NCBI RefSeq assembly: GCF_018812025.1
Contig: NC_063052.1
Span: forward strand, 27,882,354-27,946,353
DNA: 64,000 nt
Source of the DNA: Megalobrama amblycephala
Lineage: Eukaryota; Chordata; Actinopteri; Cypriniformes; Xenocyprididae
Reading direction: 5' to 3'
Shown: positions 54,214-63,665 of the stretch, one piece after another
Layout: each line of letters starts with the position of its first letter
Numbering within the stretch: the stretch's first letter is position 1
Notes under the pieces: model-generated
The model's input: the letters and a program-made list of their open reading frames with translations, nothing else
Databases searched by the model: none
What the model was told of the DNA's origin: nothing
Position numbers and translations under genes: made by a program

Positions 54214-55079
54214 GGCTGGCGAACGTATTACACGCGAGATTATGCTAGCAGTGCGAGTGCTAGTGGGCAGCAGGTGTGTGTCCCTTATATTTGCGTCACG
54301 CCAGCGGGGGGGCGCGCGCTATTTTTCCTGGAAGCAAGTTGTTACGCACACTAAAAAACAATGTATTGCAAATCAACACATTGGCGTAATCGTTATTGCA
54401 TAGGCTAACGTTACATGACAACACAATAGTTTGCCATTGCTGTCTTTTTACTTTTTTTCCCACTTACGTTTGCCTGTGCGTAATCACACGTCACTTGAAA
54501 GCGCCTGTCAACTTTTTTTTTTATACATGTATATGTGTCCAGTTTTCATCGGACATCTTCTGGGCTGTTCTCATTCATTTACAGACACTCTACTAAATAC
54601 AGTGATAAGTTATATTTCATTGAATAAAGCGCTAGATGTGGACAGTTCGTCGAATAAACATGACAGCGCACCCGTGAATAGCGCTTACAGGATGTAAACA
54701 ATAGAAGTTATATCGATTTTTATACCAGTTTGCATGCTTTTGGACAAATATTTACTATGGAAATCGTGTACTGGACTCTTCCCATGGAAAAAACGTCGAT
54801 GTCACCATTATACTGCCAAACATTACAGTTCCACGACACAAAAAGGTAAGGATGCCCCCTCCCTTTTGTTGTCTTAGGAAATTGTTCACGGTCATACAGA
54901 ATAACAAAAAACTACTATAAAGTTATCTTGATTGTATAATGCTTGTACAGGTTGAATCAGCATTCTTGTATCGTTCACACAACTTGATAAATTTCACTCA
55001 ACTTGATCATTTTACTTGATAAAATGTAAACAATATCACACGTGAGGCCGTCACCGATCCTTGAACGTAAAGGGGTTAA

Positions 55080-55128
55080 ACTGCAGTTGGGTTCTACTAC
55101 ACTCGCCTCCAGTGGACTCTCTGTTACA
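55080..55128 (+). repeat. 3' LTR of the gag-only element, right part
   Basis: 'ctgcagttgggttctactac...ctctgttaca' equals the end of the 5' LTR (51598-51646). Confidence 0.92.
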
Positions 55129-55351
55129 GACATACATTTATAAGATTTGTTAACAAACAATCCACTTTTATGATTTATGTTCACGCAAAAAAAATGTTAT
55201 ACCATCAATCTTCAATAAAAACATATATATTTATCAGTTGATGTTAATTGTAAAATTTCTGCTCTAAAGCAAAACCATTTGAGAACCACTGACCTGTAAC
55301 TATGCATCTATATTTCTCCATGTATACTCATCAGAACTTTGATTCTCTTAC
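55129..55351. other. Short intron stretch before stac exon B
   Basis: AT-rich, no feature. Ends with the donor site of exon B at 55350-55351. Confidence 0.5.
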
Positions 55352-55427
55352 CCTTTCCTGGGTTTTCGGTCACCTTTTTCCCCTCAGTGGAGACGCATTC
55401 ATTCCTCTCCTGACCCTCCTCTTCATC
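55352..55427 (-). CDS. stac2: STAC-family gene, internal exon B (acidic linker)
   Basis: A 76-bp exon: acceptor (GTGTTTTGAG), phase 0 start with DEEEGQERNECVSTEGKK, then VTENPGK plus one base, donor GTAAGA. The single leftover base and the two-base start of the exon at 18195 combine into valine, so the phase is compatible over the 37-kb intron. The peptide is acidic, low-complexity linker between the C1 and SH3 domains, where STAC proteins vary. Identity depends on the conserved neighbours; on its own this exon would not be recognisable. Confidence 0.78.
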
Positions 55428-55942
55428 CTCAAAACACAGAGTTTCACACAACAGTGATCAATAAAGAAGTGAAAGTTAAAAGTTTGATCTACCATTCAGT
55501 AAATGACCTATTTTTAACGAATACATTTTTAAAATTTTAAATATGTGGGTCACATGACTTGTTTCAAATTTTCTGTGCTCTTCATTTTCTCTTCCTAATC
55601 TTCCTTTTTTCCAGCAATACAACTGCTAATATTAATTGTGAACATTGTCTTAAGAAGATAATTAAGTTGAAAAGCAGAAAATTATAAATGGCTTCGAATG
55701 TAGGGGGTCCCCTCAGTAGAAATCATGTTCCAGGGCTGGGGCCCTTAGGGAAGATAATTATAGGCCCTCCTGGCCTCTGGGCCCCCTGTACATCCCTTTC
55801 TCAATCTATGCATTTCAAATTAAAAAATGTGTGCAAATGTTAATATTGACATGTAAAATTTATATTATTATGTTGAGTTGACAACATCTTGGCATTTTTA
55901 ACTAGATATTTTCTTGCAGGGTTTCACACAGCTAATTTTATG
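55428..55942. other. Intron sequence, nothing recognised
   Basis: No exon with both splice sites and no repeat end. 'gggggtcccctcagtag...gggccccctgtacatcc' (55705-55795) is a GC-rich patch without known identity. Confidence 0.4.
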
Positions 55943-56046
55943 TTAGAACAGGGGTGTCCACCCAGCTCCTGGAAGGCATCCTGCAGAGTTTAGCTCCAAC
56001 CTTTAACCAAATACAACTGAAAAATCTAACCAAAGTCTTCAGGATT
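55943..56046. repeat. Left half of a common fish MITE
   Basis: 'aggggtgtccacccagctcctgg' and 'cctgcagagtttagctccaac' followed by 'caaatacaactgaaaaatct'. By memory this is a widespread cyprinid/zebrafish DNA repeat. The right half of the same family is at 62607-62690 and a full palindromic relative at 63475-63665. Confidence 0.6.
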
Positions 56047-56064
56047 ACTTAGAAGATTATATGT

Positions 56065-56760
56065 GTCACAGTCAGTTGTAGGAAGGCAGATGACGATAGC
56101 AGTTTAAATAACAAGGTTTAATAGTAGATTCTAACAGACAGGCGAACAAGCAGAAACACACACTTAACATTAGGTGCGTTTACATGGAGCATTGTAATTG
56201 GTTTAAAAGTCCAATCCGAATGAAAATGCTCCATATAAACACCTCAATCGGATTAAAAGTGCCCAAACCGAATGAAATTGTAATCAGTTTGAGAGGGGTG
56301 GGATAAACCTTTCTATAAACTGAAAAAAATAAAAATTCTGCCGTGTAAACACGTTAAATTGATTACTTTGCGTCTACGTCATCACATCAAGAGGTTTGGG
56401 GTTGTCAGAATGCCAAATGGCAGCGGCTAATGTGCGCATGTCACAAAGTCATTCCGATTGAAAGTGGCAACATGTAAACGCCATATCGGATTAGATAACA
56501 TCTCATGTAAACAGTCCACCGAATTTTTCAATCAAAATGATTTTAATCGGAATGACAAAAAAGTGTACATGTAAACGTGGCTATTGACGATACCGAACAA
56601 TGAACTCAACTCAGGCAGGAACTTAAATACACAAAGGTAAACGACAAACAGCTGTGAGGATTGTTAGTGTCCATGGTGACTAATGAGTGACAGTAATGTG
56701 GAACAGGGAACACAAGACAGGAGAGACAAAAAGCTGAATGTCCATGAACAGAACATAATG
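56065..56760 (-). repeat. LTR-like block of the same family as 62281-62572, interrupted by a MITE
   Basis: On the minus strand it ends CTGTGACA at 56065 and contains 'tatttaag' (TATA-like) and 'attaaacc' (poly-A-like). Sequence either side of the MITE continues as in 62281-62572 ('caaggtttaatagtagattctaaca', 'gacgatacc'). No target duplication was identified and the right boundary is uncertain. Confidence 0.6.
56172..56582. mobile_element. MITE with CGTTTACATG ends
   Basis: Inverted ends AGGTGCGTTTACATG and CATGTAAACGTGGCT, with ATT on both sides (56169-56171 and 56583-56585). The related LTR at 62281 shows the empty site ('aaaattgacg'). The interior repeats 'aatcggat' and 'gtaaac' in both orientations. 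Confidence 0.8.
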
Positions 56761-57284
56761 CGTCCTTGAGCCATAACGGAACATCAGAGGGAGGGTCGAA
56801 GGGGGTTCAGGAGGTGGACGAGGTGATGGCGATGTTGTAACCCGTTTATCAAATCTAGGTCAAAGAAAAGGAGGAAAAATCTCTACTTAGGTCTGAGCTC
56901 ACCAAATATAATTAATCTCTATTTATGCTAGTATTTGGAGTCCTGGGTTCGGGGTCTCACACCATGCACTGAATCAAAATGATGACATCAACTTTGTTTT
57001 AAATATGTGTGTCTGCACTTGTATAACTGAAGTTATGTGCAATACTAACTGAATGAATAATACAAATATGAATTAATAGTAAAAATGAATTATAAATGAA
57101 TGAAACACATTAATTAGTTTCAATAAACTTTAACTGTATTCTCTGAATTATTTCTCTTCCTCTTTTGATTCGATTTCAGTATGCACTTAAACACTGCACA
57201 CTGCACACATCACATGAGAACATTCTTTGCACTTCATAAATCACCAATCCAATACAAAGTATATTGTTAATCAACAGCAGTCAA
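56761..57284. other. Intron sequence, nothing recognised
   Basis: 56790-56840 is purine-rich (gagggagggtcgaagggggttcagg). The rest is AT-rich. No ORF or repeat end. Confidence 0.35.
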
Positions 57285-57327
57285 AGAAAAGAAAAGAAAA
57301 GAAAAGAAAAGAAAAGAAAAGAAAAAA
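57285..57327. repeat. (GAAAA)n microsatellite
   Basis: Eight uninterrupted pentanucleotide units. Confidence 0.95.
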
Positions 57328-57560
57328 ATCTGTATGTGCATACTTCAGTCCGAGTGGAATATAAATGACTCCGTTCAGTTTGTGTGAATATATCTCAGTT
57401 CAATCTGTGTGTGTGTGTGTGAGAATGCCTACAGTCTTTGCAGGAAGAAACGATGAGGAAACGATGAAGAAAACAATGAAGAAACAAGCGGAGTCCTCCG
57501 ATGACGCAATTACTCCATAGTGCAAATCCAGCGCGGCTCTCCCTCACTGCGCGACTCCAA

Positions 57561-58046
57561 CAGTTCAGACATCAATTTAGAAAAATAGTGATGAAGATGG
57601 GCAAGATTAATAATAGCCGCACATGTGGCTCACATCTCTCTCTTCAACGAGCTGGCGCGCATGTGACGTCAGCATCCATCACCGAAATGCATATAACGTT
57701 TATAACTTTTAAACTTTAACAACAGTATTTCATAACATAAATGTGCAAACAGGTTTAACAAGTATACCAATTCAGCAGAAACACTTTACAAGTATTGTAT
57801 TGCACACTTTACACCTGTTTAACAAACAGCATTAACCATCCGCATTTCATTATATGAACAAATATATACTTAAACAATATTTATGAAAATAAAGAATGAT
57901 TGTGACTTACCTAATGCAATTAAACAGTTCAGACATCAATTTAGAAAAATAGTGATGAAGATGGGCAAGATTAATAATAGCCGCACATGTGGCTCACATC
58001 TCTCTCTTCAACGAGCTGGCGCGCATGTGACGTCAGCACCCATCGA
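57561..58046. repeat. Tandem duplication, 364-bp offset, each copy with a CRE palindrome
   Basis: 57561-57680 and 57925-58044 are nearly identical for about 120 bp ('cagttcagacatcaatttag' to 'tgacgtcagca'). The second base set beyond differs, so only the first third of the 364-bp unit is still duplicated. Each carries the full palindrome TGACGTCA (57664-57671 and 58028-58035). Confidence 0.9.
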
Positions 58047-58279
58047 CGCGTTTCTTTTACTCATTTCGTCAGTCACGAAAACAAAATAATAATTATAAAA
58101 ATAATAATAATAAAAATAAAATAAAAATATGTCTGAACATTTTATGCATTAGGAAAGAGAAAAAAAATACATAGAAACAACCTCAATTAATTGGGTGGGT
58201 TACAATGTGATGGTGAGAGGCTGGAGTGGCGGGTTGCTGAAGGGATGACGACGAGCTCCCTGAATCATCTGCTGCAGAC
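58047..58279. other. AT-rich spacer
   Basis: An (ATAATAAAA) low-complexity patch at 58080-58130; nothing else recognised. Confidence 0.4.
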
Positions 58280-58545
58280 TTTAAAGCTTAGTTTATTTAT
58301 TTTGCTCTCTTCCTTTAAAAATTTAATTCAGTCAATAGAACAAGATCATTGTACTTGTTTTTAGTTATTTGTTTGTTTTTATATGTCGTTGTTTATAACT
58401 TTAAATAAACTTTTATTATTTGTAACTCTATTATGTTTTTATTGTATTGTATCTGCTTTTTATGCTGCCTCTTGGCCAGGTCATCATTGTAAATGAGAAC
58501 TGGTTCTCAACTGACTTACCTGGTTAAATAAAGGTTAATTAAATG
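58280..58545 (+). repeat. LINE 3' tail
   Basis: 'atgctgcctcttggccaggtc' to 'ttacctggttaaataaaggtta' is, by memory, the standard 3' end of fish CR1/L2-like LINEs. No coding sequence of the element remains upstream. Confidence 0.65.
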
Positions 58546-59110
58546 ACAGGCTTGATAGCACAGACCCAGAGCTCCCCATTACAGACAGCCCACGGCAGAG
58601 TCGAGGAGGGGAGGAGGCGAGATGGAGTAGAGGTGACTGACGGCATCTAGGGGACTCGGCAGATGGATCCATGGGCGCAGTCAGAGAGCCGATGAACAAC
58701 CGTCGTAGGTGGAGCCGGAGTACCCGAGGGCTGAGGTGGAGCCGGTGTGATGGAGAACAGAGGTGACGCCTAGGTGAAGGAGGAACCTGTTGCAGCCGCA
58801 GGGGTGGAGGGACGGAGTGCAGCGGACAGCCCGGAAGTCCGTGGTGGAAGTGTGTGACAACTGACCAAGGGTAAGGATGACAGAGTTCATGCAGATTACT
58901 GAAAGGGGGAAATCATAGTCCATATGGTCAATAGTACAGTTCACAGAAAGTGTTGATGATCGCGGTAGGTGGTAAGTCTCCGTCTGCTGTAGGCTCGCAC
59001 GGTCGATGGAGGTGATTCAGGCTCTGGGTCTGGCTGTGTTCTGGACTGGGAAATGATGCTCTCCAGACACGGGATGATAGTCAGATGATTCCTTCCAATA
59101 TTTTGGGGCA
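58546..59110. other. GC-richer block, probably retroelement-derived
   Basis: It contains repeated 'gtggagccgg' motifs (58709, 58737) and runs such as gaggaggggaggaggcg. Composition differs from the surrounding AT-rich intron, resembling internal regions of non-autonomous LTR elements. No domain is readable on either strand. Confidence 0.3.
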
Positions 59111-60118
59111 CCAGCCAGGAATCTCACCTTGACAATAAAGAACAATCATGAAAGATTGTTGACTGAATTAGAATTTTATAAATTGGAGGAAGTTTATCAT
59201 CTGACCAATCTGAAGGATTTAGTGAGATTTGGGCGAGCTTGTAGCCTCTGATTATCAACACTAGAATGACACAGTTTGCAATAAAATGAATTTATTAACA
59301 AAAAGATATACAAGAAACTACAGAAACTACAAACTACAACACAAACGGATGTTAACAAAACCGGATGCCAAGTAGATGAGCAACATATTGGACGAAGCAA
59401 TGAATGGGTAATTAGCAGTCTATGAGGGAGTCAGTTGTGGTCTTTCTGGATGCTGGTATGAAATAGTAAATAGCATTTACTATGAATACAGATAACGTGT
59501 CTAACGTGTCTGTGTATGGTGACCCTAGATAAACAGTCTATGCACAAATAGCTATCTCATTTAGCATCAACCTAATGCCAAGGCCTTTGGGAAAAGGTTT
59601 GGTTAGCTTATATTTACATTTCACTTGGTCGGGTGATCAGTCCAGGAATAGGAAACGTTGTCCACTGGTATCCTTTCATGTGCAGTGGGAGACTGGATTG
59701 CTTTCCAACAGTTGCAGAGCTGCACTCTGTGCTGAAGGTCTTTGTGTAATCAAGAGAACTGTAGGTCAGATGGTGGTCGGTCCGTAGGATCTTCTGTAGG
59801 TTGGAGGTACTTGAGTTATGCAGGTCAGGAGACAAAGTCCTCTGCAGAGTCAGTTTTCTTGAAGGTCCGTGTGGTGAAAGGTTTACTCGTAAGAGTATCA
59901 CCTTGGTCGTGCTGTTGTTCTTCCCTCGTCAGGTCAGAAACTCAGAACATGGGCTTGTTCACTTGGGAAAGCTTTTATTCCTTCCCGTTGGGCAGGGGAT
60001 TACTAATTCCCACCTTTCCTACTGTGGTGATGTGATTGGGTCATAGCATACATGGTGTCCGCCCATCACATCACCTTCCCATCCTGTGGAACTTGTTGTA
60101 TTGTCCCAAAATACACAG
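59111..60118 (-). repeat. Probable large LTR, retrovirus-like or Gypsy, minus orientation
   Basis: In reverse it has a TATA-type box (GGAATAAAAGC at about 59975), then 600 bp without genes, a polyadenylation signal (AATAAATTC at about 59285), and ends near 'ctggctggtgccccaa' (59115), which could adjoin a primer-binding site. I found no coding region next to it and could not define a target duplication. It would be a solo or truncated LTR. This is inference from layout. Confidence 0.4.
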
Positions 60119-60122
60119 TTAA

Positions 60123-61617
60123 CTCCCTCGGGTCGGCGGTCACACTGGCGATACCACCTCGGTTTTTTTCTTACCAGTGTGAAAGAGACTCAAAATACTC
60201 TGTCAGTGTTGCACATACAATTAAGAGTTATACACCATTTTAATCTGTGGAATATCTTCTTTTATTTGTGTGCACTCAGAGTAAAAACAAAATGTTGTGC
60301 TTTTTGCAAAATAAAGAAAACTAACATGATGCGTGATCTCTCGTCTCCCTCTGAGCGAAGTCCAATCTGATAGTTCTCAGAAAATGAACTGTAACTTAGT
60401 GAATACTAATGACACAAAAATGAGACTTATGTCTAAAAAAACGTTGAAATGTCAGGTTTTAAATCGTCTAAGTCAAATCGAAAAACAAAAATTCTGTGTT
60501 TATGTAATCTGTATGAAAAGAGACACATGTCAGAAGTCCGTGATTCAGCTCATTATCAATAGCCAGCGCTATTCAAACGCAAATTCTGAGGCAATACATG
60601 TATACATCATCTCAATCGTGTATTTATTGTCTTGAAAAGTGTTTATCTGGATGTTAAAGCCATGGTTAGAGACCTCTGGAAGCCTTTGTTAGTTCCTGGA
60701 ATTTCCTATTCTTCTTTAGAATAATTTGTGGACTAAAGGTGCACAGAGAGCCCTCTGGCTGCAAGTATGAATTGAAAACACAGTATCCAGCACTCACAGT
60801 GATGACAATAAATATTAAATAAATATTACTCCTCTGTATAGAAAATTGACATAAACATATGAGAATCCATCAATATTTCTCCAAATGTGCATGCTTTTAT
60901 GCTAAAAGCCTATATGAAATGCCACAGAGGTAACATCATTGTTCAGACACATTGCATCACAGAAATACATTATATTTTAAAGTATATAATAGAATACCAT
61001 TATTTTAAATTGTAATAATATTACACAGTATTGCTGTTTTTTCTGTATGATTGATATACACCATGATGAGCTTGAGACATGATCACAGAGGGTTTTTCTC
61101 ACAGCCTACCTGGCTGAAAGGCCTCATTATCATGAAGTTCATTAGAGGTATTTTATGTGATTCTTTTGTCTTCTCAGGTGTCAATCACCAATTATTCATG
61201 ATGATTCACGCTTCCATGCATACTGTGTTTCTTGACAAAAGGTGTCTTACAAAAACTAAATCAATATATTGTTATATATGAACGAGTAGGCAGGATAATT
61301 TTTACATCATTTTGAAGCAAAACCTCTAGTCTACAACCTCCAATACCCAGAAGTCTTGTGAACACAGATTTAATTTTGGCTTTATTTCAGTGACTTAAGT
61401 TTTTTGCTTTTTCAATAACCATGCATAAACGTTATTCCTTCAAAAACACAAACATGTACATACATGTTCCTCACATATTATGGTAGCCTAGCTTGTGCTG
61501 AATACAGTGTAATGACACTTTTTCAATTAATATGTTTATGAACAACTGAAAAAAGCACAAATGTCAGGGCATGTCAAAACTTCTCCAAGGCCCCGAAAAT
61601 CCTCAGACCCCAGAGGG
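60123..61617 (-). mobile_element. piggyBac-type non-autonomous element, copy 2, inverted
   Basis: TTAA at 60119-60122 and 61618-61621. In reverse it starts CCCTCTGGGGTCTGAGG and matches 33544-35051 over its whole length ('aagttttgacatgccctgac', 'caaaataaagaaaactaac'). It is non-coding; the two copies are similar in size (1,495 and 1,508 bp). Confidence 0.87.
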
Positions 61618-61621
61618 TTAA

Positions 61622-62280
61622 ATAAGACAGTGTCTTTAGGACTTTGAAAATGCTTTATTTATTTTTCAAACCTTTCTCAAAGTTCTTGTGGCAGTGTTCT
61701 GAACTTGTAGAGTCCAAACCTGATGTGAATTGGTTGAGGTATCACACTTCTATCTCAGTGGGTGCAGTTGCATTGGCTTTTATTCCAGGTGTGATTTTCA
61801 CTGTGTGTTCACAGTTTCCTGGATGAGTAAAAGGATGTATAGGACATGTTCCTTACAGTATTCCTGTCCATTTTGGGTGATTTCAAGCCAATATGTTTAG
61901 AAAATGTTTTTCTTTTTGAGCATTTTTTTGTTCTTGCTGTGCTCTAGCCAGAACCGGTTTGGCAGCCCTAGGAGTCCATGGCCATTTACTCCTTGGACTC
62001 AGGCATGGAGGGCTGAGGTGAACAAAGGCAACTCATGATGAGATTAGCCTTTGATCAATGGTCTGTTGATGTAATCTCTCTTTTGTATTAATCAAAGTGG
62101 GACAAAGGGATGTCTGTTGTGAAGCTCTGGTGCCATCTTGTCTGCTGTTCACTACAACGGGATGATGGTAATTCAGCCTGATCCAGAACAGTGATTTCAG
62201 TTTCTCGTCGTAGGGGCAGGAGATGGCGAGATGAAAAAACTCAGTGGAAAAACAAACAAAAGAGCCACGGCCGTAGATAC
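61622..62280. other. Intron sequence, nothing recognised
   Basis: No exon or repeat end. A short repeat 'ccatggtgact' begins only later at 62470. Confidence 0.4.
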
Positions 62281-62572
62281 TGTCACAGTCGGTTGCAGGA
62301 AGGCAGATGAAGATGAAGATAGCAGTTTAAATAACAAGGTTTAATAGTAGATTCTAACAGGCAGCAACACACATTTAAAATTGACGATACCAGACAATGA
62401 ACTGAACTCAGGCAGGAAGTTAAATACACAAAGGTAAATGACAAACAGCTGTGAGGATCATTAGTGTCCATGGTGACTGGACACTAATGGTCATTTGTAT
62501 GTGTCCATGGTGACTGGACACATGCAAACACAAGACAGGAGTGACAACAAACTGAAAGCCATGAACAGAACA
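62281..62572 (-). repeat. LTR-like block, probable solo LTR
   Basis: On the minus strand it runs from TGTTCTGTTCATGG to CTGTGACA with 'tatttaac' and 'attaaacc' signals. It is the same family as 56065-56760. It contains a local tandem duplication ('gtccatggtgactggacac' at about 62467 and 62504). Homology with the other copy extends a few bases past the right limit, so boundaries may shift. Confidence 0.55.
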
Positions 62573-62606
62573 TAATGGTGGCAATATGTTGTATCATAAA
62601 TTACAT

Positions 62607-62690
62607 TATATGATTGATTAGGGATGGAGCTAAACCTGCAGGACAGTGGGCCTCAAGGGCTAGAGTTGCCCACCCATGAGGTTGAAGACA
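62607..62690. repeat. Right half of the fish MITE family
   Basis: 'gggatggagctaaacctgcaggacagtgggcc...gggctagagttgccca' is the mirror half of 55943-56046. Confidence 0.6.
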
Positions 62691-63210
62691 AGACAGTTCA
62701 GCAGTGTAAAAATACAAGAAATATATATGCCTCAATTTTAGGACACATAGACATGTCATACATGCAGTACTTGTCATACATGCAATTTTGCATATTATTT
62801 ATTTATTTTTTTGCATCAAATAAATCATAGAAATATTGACGACTTTGGCTTTTTATACCCTAAAAGGGCAATATATCATATATATGAGACAACTCATAAA
62901 ATCCAAAAATGATGATATAAAAAGTAACATGAAATTATGTTTTTTGCTGATCATTTCCACTTTTGCCTGTTTTAAAAAATAACAATGTAAAAACATGTAC
63001 ACACGGTACACTGTGTACACACAGTGCATTGTATCAAATGTTTAATTTAAATGTTAGTACATAGTAGTTAAAGACACCTAATATAAAGTGGGACCAAAAA
63101 ATGTTAAGTATTTTGAATTTAGATTGACCACACCTTTATTAAATCTGAATTTCTAACAAGCCACAACATCTATAATATCTAAACAAACTAGTGATATATA
63201 TGGTACCCAC
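62691..63210. other. AT-rich intron sequence 3' of stac exon A
   Basis: No other feature. 63005-63025 is a small 'gtacactgtgtacac' palindrome. The donor site of exon A is at 63209-63210. Confidence 0.4.
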
Positions 63211-63323
63211 CAGGCTTTGGGTCGGAGATTCACAAAAACTGCCAAAGCTAGATCGGCTGGTGTTGGCCAGAGAAGTTCCAAAGCGCAGTGTAGAATACAC
63301 AGGATCCAGATGAGCTTTTGACT
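63211..63323 (-). CDS. stac2: STAC-family gene, internal exon A (linker after C1)
   Basis: A 113-bp exon with acceptor (GTTTGTGATATTATAG) and donor GTGGGT. After two bases that finish an upstream codon it encodes [20 protein letters not shown] and [17 protein letters not shown], ending in phase 0 to meet exon [13 protein letters not shown] is the conserved peptide that follows the cysteine-rich C1 domain in STAC adaptors, so the gene must continue upstream (to the right) with the C1 exons. An alternative acceptor two bases in (TATAGAG) cannot be ruled out. It is the 5'-most exon visible. Confidence 0.9.
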
Positions 63324-63474
63324 CTATAATATCACAAACATAGTACATGTCCAAAATAATGATCACTGTACACAGACACACTCACTCTTACAAAAAGAGT
63401 GTGTCAGCAAGTTAATTTTCATAAAGTTCAATTATATTTTCCAAATGTACTTTATGTAATTTTAAAATCCCTAC
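63324..63474. other. Intron sequence
   Basis: No feature apart from a small 'acacactc..ttac / gtgtgt' hairpin at 63377-63405. Confidence 0.4.
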
Positions 63475-63665
63475 ATTTTCAACCCTGCTCCTGGGGGCCC
63501 ACTGTCCTGCAAAGTTTATGTTCAACCTGTTTCAGGTAACCTGGCTTTTAATTTGTTTTTTAAAGCAGTTCTGAAGACCTTAATTAGCTGGTTTAGGTGT
63601 GTTTGAATTGGGGTTGGAGCTGAGCTCTGTAGGACAGTGGGTTCCCAGAGGCAGGGTTGAAGACC
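63475..63665. repeat. Full-length palindromic MITE
   Basis: 'caaccctgctcctgggggcc' with 'cactgtcctg' on the left is mirrored by 'aggacagtg' with 'cagaggcagggttg' on the right. The inside 'gcttttaatttgttttttaaagc' closes the fold. Confidence 0.75.

Larger units (their letters stand above)
53138..55075 (-). mobile_element. piggyBac-like element inserted in an LTR
   Basis: Ends CCCCTTACC and GTAAAGGGG are inverted and flanked by TTAA (53134-53137 and 55076-55079). The undisturbed 5' LTR at 51590-51600 shows a single TTAA at the same place, which proves both insertion site and duplication. The 1,938-bp interior keeps one transposase-like N-terminal exon and a tandem array; the catalytic part is absent. 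Confidence 0.93.
51173..55128 (+). mobile_element. Short gag-only LTR retrotransposon, 3' LTR split by a piggyBac-type element
   Basis: 5' LTR 51173-51646. 3' LTR 52727-53137 plus 55080-55128. The 1,080-bp internal part encodes only a gag-like ORF. Polypurine tract AGAGGGGGGAT sits at 52715-52725. Candidate 5-bp target copies are GCCAT (51168-51172) and GACAT (55129-55133), one mismatch. With no protease, RT or integrase it must have been mobilised in trans, like TRIM or LARD elements. Confidence 0.85.
18251..55351 (-). other. 37-kb transposon-filled intron of the stac gene
   Basis: The donor is at 55351-55350 (GT of GTAAGA) and the acceptor at 18252-18251 (AG of CTTTCAG). The phase (1/2) matches on both sides. 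I found no additional exon with both splice signals and a compatible phase inside it. More than half of the length is assignable to the mobile elements listed separately. Confidence 0.8.
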
